In this document: in pieces, positions 50,462 through 59,670 of the stretch | Layout of the letters: the number at the start of each line of letters is the position of its first letter | How positions within the stretch are numbered: the stretch's first letter is position 1 | Assembly: GCF_004341515.1 (NCBI RefSeq) | Contig: NZ_SLZF01000011.1 | Location: 235,902 to 299,901 of the forward strand | Length of the DNA stretch: 64,000 nt | Direction: 5' to 3' | DNA from: Allobosea sp. BK604 | GTDB taxonomy: Bacteria; Pseudomonadota; Alphaproteobacteria; Rhizobiales; Beijerinckiaceae | Translations under genes and position numbers: made by a program | Notes under the pieces: model-generated | Told to the model about the DNA's origin: nothing | Databases searched by the model: none | What the model saw: only the letters and a program-made list of their open reading frames with translations

Positions 50462-51357
50462 ACCGCGTCCTCGTCATCGGCAACGCGACGGTCGATCTCA
50501 TCCTGTCGCTCCCGCATCTCCCGGCGCCGGGCGAGACGGTTCTGGCCGAGACCGGCTTTCGCTGTGCCGGCGGCAAGGGCCTGAACCAGGCGGTCGCGGC
50601 CGCCCGGCTCGGCGTGCCGACGACGCTGGTGGCGCCGATCGGCGAGGATGCCGACGGCCGTTTCCTGCGGGAGGCGCTGCGGTCCGAGCCGGTCGAGGCG
50701 GGGTGGCTGGCCTCGCCGCATGCGACCGATCTCTCGATCATCTCGATCGCGGCCGGGGGCGAGAACGCGATCGTCAGCACTGCGGCGAGCGCGCGCTGGT
50801 TTCTGCCTCAGGCGGCGGTTGCGGCGGCCTCCAGCCTGGGGGCGGGCGATGTCCTGATCCTCCAGGGCAACCTCACGGAGGCGACGACCCGCGCTGCGCT
50901 GCGCACGGCGCGGGCGCGCGAAGCAAGGGTGATCCTCAACACCGCGCCGATCGCCTGGGATCAGCGCGGCCTTGCGTCCGAGGCAGATATCGTCGTGGCC
51001 AATGCCGGCGAGGCCGAATTCCTGACCGGTTTCGTCGACGAGGCGGCGGCGCTCAGCCTGATCGAGGCCGGCGCCAGTGCCGCGATCGTCACGCGCGGCG
51101 CCAATGACACGCTGCTCGCCGATCGCTCCAGGCTCGTTCACCTGCCGATCGAGACCGTCGATGTCGTCGATACATCCGGCGCGGGCGATGTGACGGTCGG
51201 GACGCTCGCAGGCGCGCTCGCCTTGGGCCGCTCGCTGCCTGACGCGCTGGCGCTGGCGCTGGCTGCCGCCTCGCTCTCGGTGACGCGGCGGGGGACGACC
51301 CCATCCTTCCCGACAGCGGACGAATTGGGCCGATTGACAGCGCGCTTCAGCCGGTGA
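50458..51357 (+). CDS. Ribokinase-like PfkB-family sugar kinase
   Basis: A 299-aa kinase. Signature 1 is FRCAGGKGLNQAVAAARLGV and signature 2 is VVDTSGAGDVTVGTLAGAL, with the catalytic Asp in GAGD; the usual Ala-Phe after it is Val-Thr. The N-terminus VLVIGNATVDLILSLPHLPA is typical. It probably phosphorylates the sugar, or the sugar part, brought in by the divergent importer. This is the second PfkB domain in a three-gene operon. The GTG start overlaps btpA by four bases; the 3' end overlaps the convergent hydrolase by 11 bases. Confidence 0.9.
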   Translation: MNRVLVIGNATVDLILSLPHLPAPGETVLAETGFRCAGGKGLNQAVAAARLGVPTTLVAPIGEDADGRFLREALRSEPVEAGWLASPHATDLSIISIAAGGENAIVSTAASARWFLPQAAVAAASSLGAGDVLILQGNLTEATTRAALRTARAREARVILNTAPIAWDQRGLASEADIVVANAGEAEFLTGFVDEAAALSLIEAGASAAIVTRGANDTLLADRSRLVHLPIETVDVVDTSGAGDVTVGTLAGALALGRSLPDALALALAAASLSVTRRGTTPSFPTADELGRLTARFSR

Positions 51358-51985
51358 TCCGCTCGGCCCAGGCGGCGACCCTGTCCGCCAGCGTCTTCAG
51401 GTGATCGGCGGCGGAAAAGCCCGACACCCCCTTGCGCGGCTTCAGGTCGTGATCGCCATCCTCCAGCCAGAGGATCTCGATCGCCTTCGAGAGCCTGTAG
51501 CCGCACACCTCCTCGCGCGTGCCGAACAGGTCACGGGTTCCCTGCGCGATCAGGGCCGGGGTCTTCATGACCTCGAGATGCGCGGTGCGGAGCTGATCGG
51601 GCTTGCCGATCGGATGGAACGGATAGCCCAGGCAGAGCAGTCCGGCGATCCGGCCGGCTTGATGGAGGTCGTCGGCGATCATGCTGGCGATGCGCCCGCC
51701 CATGGACTTGCCGCCGATGATCAACGGCCCCTTCGCGCCCAGGGCGTCGATCGCAGCCAGGTATTCCGGCTTGAGCGTCTCGGCGCGCGGCGGCGGCTTC
51801 CTGGCGCTCGAGACGCGACGGCTCGCCATATACTCGAATTCGAAACGTGCGACGCGAAGACCGGCTCCGGCCATGGCCTGCGCGCTCGCCGTCATCGCGG
51901 CGGAATCCATCGGCGCTCCGGCGCCGTGAGCCAACAGGATCGTCACATTCGCCTGCTCCGGCCCGTCGGTCAGAAATGTCGTCAT
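51347..51985 (-). CDS. Alpha/beta-hydrolase of the KANL3/Tex30 type
   Basis: A 212-aa small serine hydrolase fold. Landmarks are ILLAHGAGAPMDSAAM (oxyanion loop), the nucleophile elbow LIIGGKSMGGRIASMIADD, PALIAQGTRDLFG (acid) and LEDGDHDLKPRK (His). The Gly-Lys-Ser-Met-Gly elbow matches the Tex30/KANL3 family of unknown substrate. It is a single gene with tail-to-tail overlap with the ribokinase. Confidence 0.88.
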   Translation of the reverse strand: MTTFLTDGPEQANVTILLAHGAGAPMDSAAMTASAQAMAGAGLRVARFEFEYMASRRVSSARKPPPRAETLKPEYLAAIDALGAKGPLIIGGKSMGGRIASMIADDLHQAGRIAGLLCLGYPFHPIGKPDQLRTAHLEVMKTPALIAQGTRDLFGTREEVCGYRLSKAIEILWLEDGDHDLKPRKGVSGFSAADHLKTLADRVAAWAERITG

Positions 51986-52071
51986 CGAGGTCAGGTCCGA
52001 GTCTGGCAGGCCGAGAATCTCATCTTATTGCCCGCCGGCCTGGAGACAATGCCGGAAACACAGTCGCCGGA

Positions 52072-52614
52072 TCACGTCCTGCCCAGCATCATCCGTCCAA
52101 GCGCCTGGGCAGCGGCGTCGCGCTCCTCCACAGACAGCGCGGCGATCAGGCGTCGCTCCGTCTCGGCATGGTCGCGCATGGCGGGCTCGACCAGGCGGCG
52201 GCCCTGTTCGGTCAGCTCGACGATGACGCCGCGGCCGTCGGTCTCGTCGGCCATGCGCCGGATATGGCCGGCCTTCTCCAGGCGGCGCAGCAGGTTCGAA
52301 AGACCGCCGGAGGTGAGGATGAGCGAGTCGAGCAGGGCCTTGGGCGACATCCGATAGGGCGTGCCTTCGACCCGCAGCGTCGCCAGGATGGCGAAGGCCG
52401 GATATTTCAGCTTGTGCCGCGCTAGCGTGCGGTTGATCGCCTTCAGGAAAGTCTCGTGCAGATGCAGCAGGCGCCCGACCACGGCCTTGCCCGAGCAGTC
52501 GATCTCCGGAAACTCGCGCTGCCAACGCTGCATGCCGGAGCCGACGCGGTCATTCTGCCAGAGTTCCGGCAGCTCGAACGTTTCCGCATGTCGCAGGGGT
52601 TGGTTGCGCATCAT
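52072..52614 (-). CDS. MarR-family transcriptional regulator
   Basis: A 180-aa regulator. The winged HTH spans about 75-140: MSPKALLDSLILTSGGLSNL, LLRRLEKAGHIRRMADETDG, RGVIVELTEQGRRLVE. N- and C-terminal helices (about 30-65 and 145-175) would form the dimer interface. It is divergent from the triple-SBP operon and most likely controls it in response to the imported amide or aromatic acid. A palindrome and a direct repeat in the shared promoter are candidate sites. Confidence 0.9.
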   Translation of the reverse strand: MMRNQPLRHAETFELPELWQNDRVGSGMQRWQREFPEIDCSGKAVVGRLLHLHETFLKAINRTLARHKLKYPAFAILATLRVEGTPYRMSPKALLDSLILTSGGLSNLLRRLEKAGHIRRMADETDGRGVIVELTEQGRRLVEPAMRDHAETERRLIAALSVEERDAAAQALGRMMLGRT

Positions 52615-52692
52615 CTCTCCTGATTTCGGCCTCTCCCACCATGATGCCGTGCGTTTCGCAAGGGCATCGATCCCGGCGCGATCATGACAGAG

Positions 52693-52718
52693 TATCTTTC
52701 ATTTATCTTTCTTGAAAG
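52693..52718. promoter_or_regulatory. MarR operator candidate in the divergent promoter
   Basis: TATCTTTC-ATT-TATCTTTC is a perfect eight-base direct repeat, and its second half forms CTTTC-TT-GAAAG, a palindrome (52707-52718). This is the only AT-rich patch between marR and the first binding-protein gene, so it probably overlaps the promoters. Confidence 0.5.
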
Positions 52719-52840
52719 CAAAATGACCCCGTGCCATGCTCCCCAGGGAGGCGGGCGCTCGGCTCAAGCCGGGTCGCCGTCTCTGCGCCGCGAAGCCGCG
52801 ACACAGCGGTTGGCGCCATGCAATGACGGGGAACGCAACC

Positions 52841-53866
52841 ATGCGCCACATGCTTCGCTTCGCGACGGCCACCGCCATCCTGTGCGCCGGCCTTTCCGCA
52901 TCCGCCCTCGCCGAGGAACTCGTCGTCGGCGCCTTCGGCGGCTCCTTCGCCGATAACGTAAAGGCCTGCCACGTCGCCGCCTTCGAGAAGGCGACCGGGG
53001 CGACGGTGTCGCTCAAGCTCGGCAATTCCTCGCAATTCGCGGCAGCGATCCGTGCGACAGCCGGCAAGCCGGACATGGATGTCGTCTTCATCGACAATTC
53101 GCTGGCGGCCCAGACCCAAGGCGAGAAGCTCAACGAGAAGCTCGATCGTTCCAAGCTCAGCCATGCCGGCGACGTCATCCCGACCGCCTGGGGCAGGGAT
53201 GACAGCTATGTCGTCGCGATGGTGAGCGCGACCGCGCTCGTCTACAATCCGAAGCTGGTCAAGACGCCGCCGACTTCCTGGCTCGATCTTTCCGATCCGC
53301 AATATGCCGGGAAATACGCGATCGGCGATATCAGCGGCACGTCCGGCCTGCAGTATTTCCTGGCGCTGAACAAGGCCAAGGGCGGCACGCTCGAGAATGT
53401 CGATCCCGGCATCGAGGCGATCAAGCCGATCGCGAAGGGCTCGGCGGTGCTCTACACCCAGGCCGATCAATTGCTCGCGCTGTTCGAGCGCGGCGAGATC
53501 GTGATCGCGCCCTGGTATCCGGACCGTGCCGGCGTCGCCATCGACAAGGGGCTCTCGCTTGCCGTCGCCTATCCGAAGGAAGGCGCGGTCGGCATCCTGC
53601 CTGCGGTGATGATCCCGAAGGGCACGACGAAATCCGATCTCGCCCATAAATTCGTCGATCAGGTGCTCTCGGCCCAGGGGCAGGGCTGCTTCTCGGAGCG
53701 CGCCTATATCGGTGCCGTCAACAGCAAGGTACAGCTTTCCGACAAGCTGAAGGCCATCGTTCCCAATGGCGAGAGCCTGGACAAGGCCTGGTTCATCGAT
53801 CCGGACGTGATCGCCAAGAACGTCCCGACCTGGACCCGCCGCTGGCAGCGCGAGGTGGCGCGCTGA
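52841..53866 (+). CDS. PotD-like ABC substrate-binding protein, paralogue 1
   Basis: A 341-aa periplasmic protein with a signal peptide (MRHMLRFATATAILCAGLSA, cleaved after ALA). The mature part starts EELVVGAFGGSFADNVKACH, the first beta strand of polyamine/thiamine/Fe-type SBPs, and has SKLSHAGDVIPTAWGRDDSY, TPPTSWLDLSDPQYAGKYAI and ALFERGEIVIAPWYPDRAGV. All three paralogues share the layout and a TWTRRWQREVAR-type C-terminus. This copy is the most divergent in the ligand-facing region (WYPDRAGV versus WYPNNAAA). It feeds the PotABC-type transporter. Confidence 0.92.
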   Translation: MRHMLRFATATAILCAGLSASALAEELVVGAFGGSFADNVKACHVAAFEKATGATVSLKLGNSSQFAAAIRATAGKPDMDVVFIDNSLAAQTQGEKLNEKLDRSKLSHAGDVIPTAWGRDDSYVVAMVSATALVYNPKLVKTPPTSWLDLSDPQYAGKYAIGDISGTSGLQYFLALNKAKGGTLENVDPGIEAIKPIAKGSAVLYTQADQLLALFERGEIVIAPWYPDRAGVAIDKGLSLAVAYPKEGAVGILPAVMIPKGTTKSDLAHKFVDQVLSAQGQGCFSERAYIGAVNSKVQLSDKLKAIVPNGESLDKAWFIDPDVIAKNVPTWTRRWQREVAR

Positions 53867-53931
53867 GACCTGCGCTGGCTCACCTCGGGACAAGGCCGCG
53901 AATCAGCGGTCGGCATCATCAAAAGGGGAAG

Positions 53932-54963
53932 ATGACCATGCGACATATGCTTCGCTTCGCGACGGCTGCCACATTTCTGTGCGGCGGTCTGGCCGCCTCG
54001 GCCAGGGCTGAAGAGCTCGTCCTCGCCTCTTATGGCGGCTCCTTCGGGGAAGCCATCAAGGCCTGCCATATCGCCCCGTTCGAGAAGGCGACGGGCGCGA
54101 CCGTGTCGGTGAAGCTCAACAATTCCTCGCAGACCGCGGCGGCGCTGCGCGCGACCAAGGGCAATCCCGATCTCGACGTCGCCTTCATGGACGACGCCTT
54201 CTCGGCCCAGACCAATAACGAGGGGCTGAACGAGAAGCTCGACCGTTCGAAGCTGACCAATGCGCCCGACGTCATCCCGACCGCCTGGGGCAAGAATGAC
54301 GGCTATGTCGTCACCATGGTGAGCGCGACCGCGATCATCTACGACCCGAAGGTGGTGAAGACGCCGCCGACCTCCTGGCTCGACCTGTTCGATCCGCAAT
54401 ATGCCGGCAAGTACGTGATCGGCGATATCAGTGGCACCTCGGGCTGGCAGTTCCTGCTCGCGCTCAACAAGATCAAGGGCGGCACGCTGGAGAATGTCGA
54501 TCCGGGCATCGCCGCGATCCGGCCGCTCGCACAGGGCTCGACCGTGCTCTACACCCAGGCCGACCAGGTCGTCTCGCTGTTCGAGCGCGGCGAGGTGGCG
54601 ATCGCCGCCTGGTATCCGAACAATGCGGCGGCTGCCGCGGCCAAGGGGCTCTCGCTCGCCGTCGCCTACCCGAAGGAGGGCGCCGTCGGCATCCTGCCGA
54701 CCATGGTCATCCCGAAGGGCACCAAGAAGCTCGACCTCGCCCATAAGTTCATCGACCAGGTTCTCTCGGCCGAGGGGCAGAAGTGCTTCTCGGAGCGCGC
54801 GATCATCGGCGCGGTCAACACCAAGGTCCAGCTTTCCGACAAGGTTGCGCAGATCGTGCCCTATGGCGAGACGCTGAAGAACACCTGGTTCGTCGATCCC
54901 GATATCGTGGCCAAGAACATTCCGAACTGGACTCGGCGTTGGCAGCGCGAGGTGGCACGCTGA
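53932..54963 (+). CDS. PotD-like ABC substrate-binding protein, paralogue 2
   Basis: A 343-aa periplasmic protein. Its signal peptide MTMRHMLRFATAATFLCGGL closely matches paralogue 1, showing recent duplication that included the 5' end. The mature part begins EELVLASYGGSFGEAIKACH. It differs from paralogue 1 at the putative ligand residues (SQTAAALRATKGNPDLDVAF; WYPNNAAAAAAKG) but resembles paralogue 3 there. An independent ribosome site (GGGGAAG) precedes the ATG. The 65-base gap to paralogue 1 has no terminator. Confidence 0.92.
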   Translation: MTMRHMLRFATAATFLCGGLAASARAEELVLASYGGSFGEAIKACHIAPFEKATGATVSVKLNNSSQTAAALRATKGNPDLDVAFMDDAFSAQTNNEGLNEKLDRSKLTNAPDVIPTAWGKNDGYVVTMVSATAIIYDPKVVKTPPTSWLDLFDPQYAGKYVIGDISGTSGWQFLLALNKIKGGTLENVDPGIAAIRPLAQGSTVLYTQADQVVSLFERGEVAIAAWYPNNAAAAAAKGLSLAVAYPKEGAVGILPTMVIPKGTKKLDLAHKFIDQVLSAEGQKCFSERAIIGAVNTKVQLSDKVAQIVPYGETLKNTWFVDPDIVAKNIPNWTRRWQREVAR

Positions 54964-55045
54964 TTCCCCGTCAGCCGGACCGCGACATCGCCGTCATGAT
55001 GCGGCGGTAGCGCGGCCGGATTGCCTGAGAGGGGGATCCACCACC

Positions 55046-56065
55046 ATGCATCCGATGCCATTTCTCGCAGCCGCCATATTGAGTGTCTCGACCCTTGCCG
55101 TCGCGCAGGCCGACGATTTTGTTATCGCGTCCTATGGCGGCTCGTTCGGCGAAGCACTGAAGACCTGCCACGTCCCTGCCTTCGAGAAGGCGACGGGCGC
55201 GACCGTCTCAGTCAAGCTCGGCAATTCCTCGCAAACGGCTGCGGCGCTGCGCGCGACCAAGGGCAATCCGGATTTCGACGTCGCCTTCCTCGATGATGCC
55301 TTCGCGGTGCAGACCGGAAACGAGGGACTGAACGAGAGGCTCGACCGCGCCAAGCTCAGCCATGCCGGCGACCTCATCCCCGGCGCCTGGGGCAAGAACG
55401 ACAGCTATGTCGTGACCATGGTGACGGCGACCGTGCTGATCTACGACCCGAAGGTGGTGAAGACGCCGCCGACCTCGTGGCTCGACCTGTTCGACCCGCA
55501 CTATGCCGGGAAAAATGTCATCGCCGATATCAGCAACGCCGCCGGCTGGCAGTTCCTGCTGGCGCTGAACAAGATCAAGGGCGGCACGCTCGACAATATC
55601 GATCCCGGCGTCGCGGCGATCAGGCCGCTCGCGCAGGGTTCAACCGTGCTCTATACCCAGGCCGATCAGGTCGTCACGCTGTTCGAGCGCGGCGAGGTCG
55701 CCATCGCCGCCTGGTATCCGAACAATGCCGCCGCGGCCGTCTCGCGCGGTCTGTCGCTCGCCGTCGCCTACCCGAAGGAGGGCGCGGTCGGCATCCTCGC
55801 GACGATGGTGATCCCGAAGGGCGCGAAGAAGCGTGAGCTCGCCTATCGATTCATCGAACAGGTGCTCTCGCCGGAGGGCCAGAAGTGCTTCTCCGAACGC
55901 GCGATGATCGGGCCGGCCAATATCAAGGTGCAGCTCTCCGACAAGGTCGCGCAAATCGTGCCCTATGGCGAGACGCTGCAGGATGCCTGGTTCGTCGATC
56001 CCGAGATCGTCGCCAGGCAGATGCCGCTCTGGACGCGGCGCTGGCAGCGCGAGGTCGCGCGCTGA
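55046..56065 (+). CDS. PotD-like ABC substrate-binding protein, paralogue 3
   Basis: A 339-aa periplasmic protein with a different signal peptide (MHPMPFLAAAILSVSTLAVA) but a mature part close to paralogue 2 (DDFVIASYGGSFGEALKTCH; WYPNNAAAAVSRGLSLAVAY). The pattern suggests copy 3 and copy 2 share ligand type while signal sequences were exchanged or diverged. It lies 27 bases before the ATPase gene. Having three receptors for one membrane complex widens or tunes substrate range. Confidence 0.92.
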   Translation: MHPMPFLAAAILSVSTLAVAQADDFVIASYGGSFGEALKTCHVPAFEKATGATVSVKLGNSSQTAAALRATKGNPDFDVAFLDDAFAVQTGNEGLNERLDRAKLSHAGDLIPGAWGKNDSYVVTMVTATVLIYDPKVVKTPPTSWLDLFDPHYAGKNVIADISNAAGWQFLLALNKIKGGTLDNIDPGVAAIRPLAQGSTVLYTQADQVVTLFERGEVAIAAWYPNNAAAAVSRGLSLAVAYPKEGAVGILATMVIPKGAKKRELAYRFIEQVLSPEGQKCFSERAMIGPANIKVQLSDKVAQIVPYGETLQDAWFVDPEIVARQMPLWTRRWQREVAR

Positions 56066-56092
56066 CATGACGGATTGCAGGACGATGACAGC

Positions 56093-57175
56093 ATGAGCGC
56101 GCTGACCTTCGACAGGCTCGGCAAGGCCTATGGCGAGACCGACGTCGTCAAGGACGTCTCGCTGACGATCGGGGAGGGAGAGTTCGTCTCGCTGCTCGGC
56201 CCGTCCGGCTGCGGCAAGACGACGATCCTGCGCATGGTCGCCGGCCTGGTCGAGCCGAGCCGCGGCCGCATCCTGATCGGCAATGACGATGTCACCAGCC
56301 TGCCTCCGAACAAGCGCGGGCTCGGCCTCGTCTTCCAATCCTATGCGCTCTTCCCGCATCTGACCGTGTTCGAGAACGTCGCCTTCGGCCTGCGCCGGCG
56401 CAAGGTCTCGGGCGCGGAGCTGGACAAAAGGGTCAAGGAGGCCCTCGCGATGGTCCGCCTCGCCGCCTTCGGCGAGCGCTATCCGCGCCAGCTCTCCGGC
56501 GGCCAGCAGCAGCGCGTCGCGATTGCCCGGGCGCTCGCGCCGCATCCGCGCGTGCTGCTCTTCGACGAGCCGCTCTCCAATCTCGATGCGCAACTGCGCG
56601 ACGAGATGCAGATCGAGCTCAAGCGCCTGCAGCGCGGGCTCGGCATCACCACGCTCTTCGTCACCCATGATCAGGGCGAGGCGCTGTCCATGTCCGACCG
56701 TGTCGGCGTCATGGCGAAGGGCGTGATGCAGCAATTCGCGACGCCCGAAGACATCTACCACCGCCCGGCGACCGGCTTTGTCGCGAGCTTCATCGGCAAG
56801 CCGAACCGGCTTTCCGGCATGATCGCCTCGCGCGACGGCGCGGGCGGCACGGTGAAGCTTGGCAACAGCCTGGTCCTGCCGGCGGCTAAGCTCGACCAGC
56901 CCGCGGGCGCCAGGGTCGACATCGTCATCCGGCAGGAAGCGATCGGCCTTGCGGCGGGCGAGGCGGGGCAGGGCGCGCTTCCCGGTACGGTGGCGCTGCG
57001 CTCCTTCAGCGGCGCGCGCGTGCAATATGTCGTGAAGCTCGCCGATGATGTCGAACTCGTCGCCGAGGCGCCGTCGAGCGGTCCCGATGCGGCGCTCCCG
57101 GTCGGCTCGCCCGTCGCGCTGAGGCTCGATCCGGCCGCCGTCTTCGCCATGACGCCCGAGGGAGAGCGGGCATGA
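56093..57175 (+). CDS. PotA-like ABC transporter ATPase
   Basis: A 360-aa cytosolic ATPase. Walker A is LLGPSGCGKTTILRMVAGL, the Q-loop is in GLVFQSYALFPHLTVFENVA, the ABC signature is YPRQLSGGQQQRVAIARAL and Walker B is VLLFDEPLSNLD. The switch His is in LFVTHDQGEAL. A C-terminal TOBE domain (about 275-355) is present, as in the PotA/FbpC/MalK group. The ATG at MSALTFDRLG is preferred over an upstream TTG. Overlap with the permease gene is four bases. Confidence 0.94.
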   Translation: MSALTFDRLGKAYGETDVVKDVSLTIGEGEFVSLLGPSGCGKTTILRMVAGLVEPSRGRILIGNDDVTSLPPNKRGLGLVFQSYALFPHLTVFENVAFGLRRRKVSGAELDKRVKEALAMVRLAAFGERYPRQLSGGQQQRVAIARALAPHPRVLLFDEPLSNLDAQLRDEMQIELKRLQRGLGITTLFVTHDQGEALSMSDRVGVMAKGVMQQFATPEDIYHRPATGFVASFIGKPNRLSGMIASRDGAGGTVKLGNSLVLPAAKLDQPAGARVDIVIRQEAIGLAAGEAGQGALPGTVALRSFSGARVQYVVKLADDVELVAEAPSSGPDAALPVGSPVALRLDPAAVFAMTPEGERA

Positions 57176-58023
57176 TGAAGACCCGCACCGGCCTCATGCT
57201 GATCGCGCCGCTGGCGCTGGTGCTGGCCGGCTTCTTCCTCGTGCCCGTGCTGATGCTGCTGCCGACCAGCTTCGGCGAATACCTGCCCGGCAGCGGCATG
57301 ACGCCCGGTGTCTGGACGCTGGAGAACTACACCCGCATCGTCACCGACGACTATTATCTCGAGGTGATCTGGCGCACGCTCGGCCTCGGCCTCTTCGTGA
57401 CGCTGGCCTGCCTCGTGCTGGGCTATCCGCTCGCCTATCTGATCGCGCGCGGGCCGCAGAGCTGGCGCGTGCCGCTGATCCTGCTCGTCGTCTTCCCGAT
57501 GATGCTGAACCTCGTGGTGCGCTCCTTCGGCTGGATCGCGCTGCTGACCAATCGCGGCCTCGTCAACAACCTGCTGATCGATCTCGGCCTGATCTCGACG
57601 CCGCTCAAGCTGATGTTCAACCTGACCGGGCTGATGATCGGCCTGACCCATATCTACCTGCCCTTCATGGTGCTGATGCTGGTCGCGGCGATCCAGAACG
57701 TGCCGCGCGACGTCGAATCCGCGGCGGCGACGCTGGGCTCCAGCCGCATCCACGTCTTCACCTCCGTCACGCTGCCGCTCTCTGCGCCGGGCATCCTCGC
57801 CGGCTCGATCCTCGTCTTCGTGCTGACCATCAGCGCGCTGGTGACGCCGCGCATGCTGGGCGGACCGACCTACAAGGTGATGGCGACGGTGATCTACGAC
57901 GAATACATGCAGCTTCTCGACTGGCCGAGCGGCTCGGCGCTCTCCTTCACCCTGACCTTCATGGCGATCGCGGTGATCTGGCTGTCGAGCCGGCTGACCA
58001 AGCGCTGGGCGGGCATGGCATGA
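57172..58023 (+). CDS. PotB-like ABC transporter permease
   Basis: A 283-aa inner-membrane permease with six helices. The N-terminus LIAPLALVLAGFFLVPVLML is the first helix. The EAA loop is VESAAATLGSSRIHVFTSVT, which docks on the ATPase. Sequence and order match PotB of polyamine-type importers. Its start overlaps the ATPase stop, and its stop overlaps the second permease. Confidence 0.92.
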   Translation: MMKTRTGLMLIAPLALVLAGFFLVPVLMLLPTSFGEYLPGSGMTPGVWTLENYTRIVTDDYYLEVIWRTLGLGLFVTLACLVLGYPLAYLIARGPQSWRVPLILLVVFPMMLNLVVRSFGWIALLTNRGLVNNLLIDLGLISTPLKLMFNLTGLMIGLTHIYLPFMVLMLVAAIQNVPRDVESAAATLGSSRIHVFTSVTLPLSAPGILAGSILVFVLTISALVTPRMLGGPTYKVMATVIYDEYMQLLDWPSGSALSFTLTFMAIAVIWLSSRLTKRWAGMA

Positions 58024-58823
58024 GCGCGACAACGGAAAAAGCCGACAAGCCGGGGCTGGCGGTCACTACCGTGGCGCTGCTGGTCGTCGTCTTCCTGCAG
58101 ATTCCGGTCGTGGTCGTGGTCCTCGCGGCCTTCTCGACCACCTCCTATCTCACCATCCCGCCGCAGGGCTGGACGCTGCAATGGTTCGCCAAGGTGCTGA
58201 GCGACCCGACCTATCTCTCGGCGATCCGCATGAGCCTGATCCTGGCCTTCGGGTCGACGGCGATCTCGCTCGTGCTCGGCACGGCCGCCGCCTATGCGCT
58301 GTTCCGCAAGGCGATTCCCGGTTCGGAGGCGATCACCTCCTTCCTGATGGCGCCGCTCATCCTGCCGGCCGTCGTCATCGGCGTGGCGCTGCTGCAATAT
58401 TTCAGCATGACCGGGCTGCGCGGCAGCCTGTTCGGCCTGCTGATGGCGCATGTGATCATCACCGTGCCCTATATCGTGCGCTCGGCCCTGGCGAGCCTGT
58501 CGGGGCTCGATCTCGCGGTGGAGGAGGCGGCGCGTGTCCTCGGCGCCTCTGGCTTCGAAGCCTTCCGGCTGGTGACGCTGCCGCTGATCGCGCCCGGCCT
58601 CGTCGCCGGCGCGCTGTTCGCCTTCATCACCTCGTTGGACAATGTGCCGGTGACGATCTTCCTGATCAGCGCCAGCCAGACCACCTTGCCGGTGCTGATC
58701 TTCTCCTCGGTCGAGATGGGCGTCGACCCGAGCGTCGCGGCGATCTCGACGCTGCTCATCGTCGCGACCGGCATCATCCTCCTCATCGCCGAGCGCCGCG
58801 CCGGCTTCCACCGCTTCGTCTGA
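58020..58823 (+). CDS. PotC-like ABC transporter permease
   Basis: A 267-aa inner-membrane permease with six helices. The EAA loop is VEEAARVLGASGFEAFRLVT, followed by LPLIAPGLVAGALFAFITSL. The N-terminal periplasmic motif FSTTSYLTIPPQGWTLQWFA is characteristic of PotC. With the PotB-like subunit it forms the channel for the three binding proteins. Confidence 0.92.
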   Translation: MSATTEKADKPGLAVTTVALLVVVFLQIPVVVVVLAAFSTTSYLTIPPQGWTLQWFAKVLSDPTYLSAIRMSLILAFGSTAISLVLGTAAAYALFRKAIPGSEAITSFLMAPLILPAVVIGVALLQYFSMTGLRGSLFGLLMAHVIITVPYIVRSALASLSGLDLAVEEAARVLGASGFEAFRLVTLPLIAPGLVAGALFAFITSLDNVPVTIFLISASQTTLPVLIFSSVEMGVDPSVAAISTLLIVATGIILLIAERRAGFHRFV

Positions 58824-58836
58824 AACGAGTAATGAC

Positions 58837-59670
58837 ATGCCTCTGACCAGCAAGGGTTTCCCGCTTTTCCTGACCTTCGATCTCGACGCCGAGACGATGT
58901 GGACCGGGCGCGACCCCGCCTATGCCAACCGTCCGATCCTGATGTCGCAGGGCGCCTATGGCTGGAAGGTCGGCACCGGGCGCGTGCTCGATCTGCTCGA
59001 CCGCTATGGCATCAAGGCGACCTTCTTCGTGCCCGGCATCATCATCGACCAGCGCGAATGGCTGATGGAGGAAATCCTCAAGCGCGGGCACGAGCTGGCG
59101 CATCACAGCTACAGCCACACCTGGATCCTGAGCCTGACGCCCGAGCAGGAGCGCGAGGAGATGGAGAGGGCCTTCCAGTCGATCAAGCGCGTCAGCGGCC
59201 GCGCGCCGCGCGGCTGGCGCTCGCCGGCGGCGGAGATCAGCCCGATCACCATGCCGATGCTGGTCGAATACGGCTTCGACTACTCGTCCAACTTCTTCGA
59301 CGACGACTCGCCCTATCTGCATGAGGTCGAGGGCAAGCAGACCAAGATCGTCGAATTGCCCTTCCGCTGGGTGCTCGATGACGCGCCCTTCTTCCAGTAT
59401 TCGATCGTGCTGCCCGGCCGCACCATGCAGGCGCCGTCGGCGCTGCTCGAGGCCTGGATCGGCGAGTTCGACGTGCTCTACGCCGAAAACCGCATGATGA
59501 TGGTCGGCATGCATCCGGAAATGATCGGCCAGCCCTCGCGTATCAAGGCGCTGGAAGGGCTGATCGAGCACGCACTCAAGCACCCGAATGTCTGGATCGG
59601 CCGCTGCGACGAGATGGTCGACGACATGCGCCCCTGCCTGGAGAAGGCCCGCGCGGAGGCAAAGCGGTGA
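58837..59670 (+). CDS. Cytosolic NodB-fold (polysaccharide deacetylase-family) hydrolase
   Basis: A 277-aa protein with the NodB homology domain but no signal peptide. Motif 1 is LTFDLDAETMW (catalytic and metal Asp). Motif 2 is HELAHHSYSHTW with the HxxxH metal pair. Motif 3 Arg is in GWRSPAAEI and the C-terminal His in MVGMHPEM. Cytosolic relatives include allantoinase PuuE, cyclic imide hydrolase and PgdA-like enzymes. In an operon with a transporter and an amidase, ring opening of a cyclic imide or ureide is the likelier role than chitin deacetylation. Confidence 0.82.
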   Translation: MPLTSKGFPLFLTFDLDAETMWTGRDPAYANRPILMSQGAYGWKVGTGRVLDLLDRYGIKATFFVPGIIIDQREWLMEEILKRGHELAHHSYSHTWILSLTPEQEREEMERAFQSIKRVSGRAPRGWRSPAAEISPITMPMLVEYGFDYSSNFFDDDSPYLHEVEGKQTKIVELPFRWVLDDAPFFQYSIVLPGRTMQAPSALLEAWIGEFDVLYAENRMMMVGMHPEMIGQPSRIKALEGLIEHALKHPNVWIGRCDEMVDDMRPCLEKARAEAKR

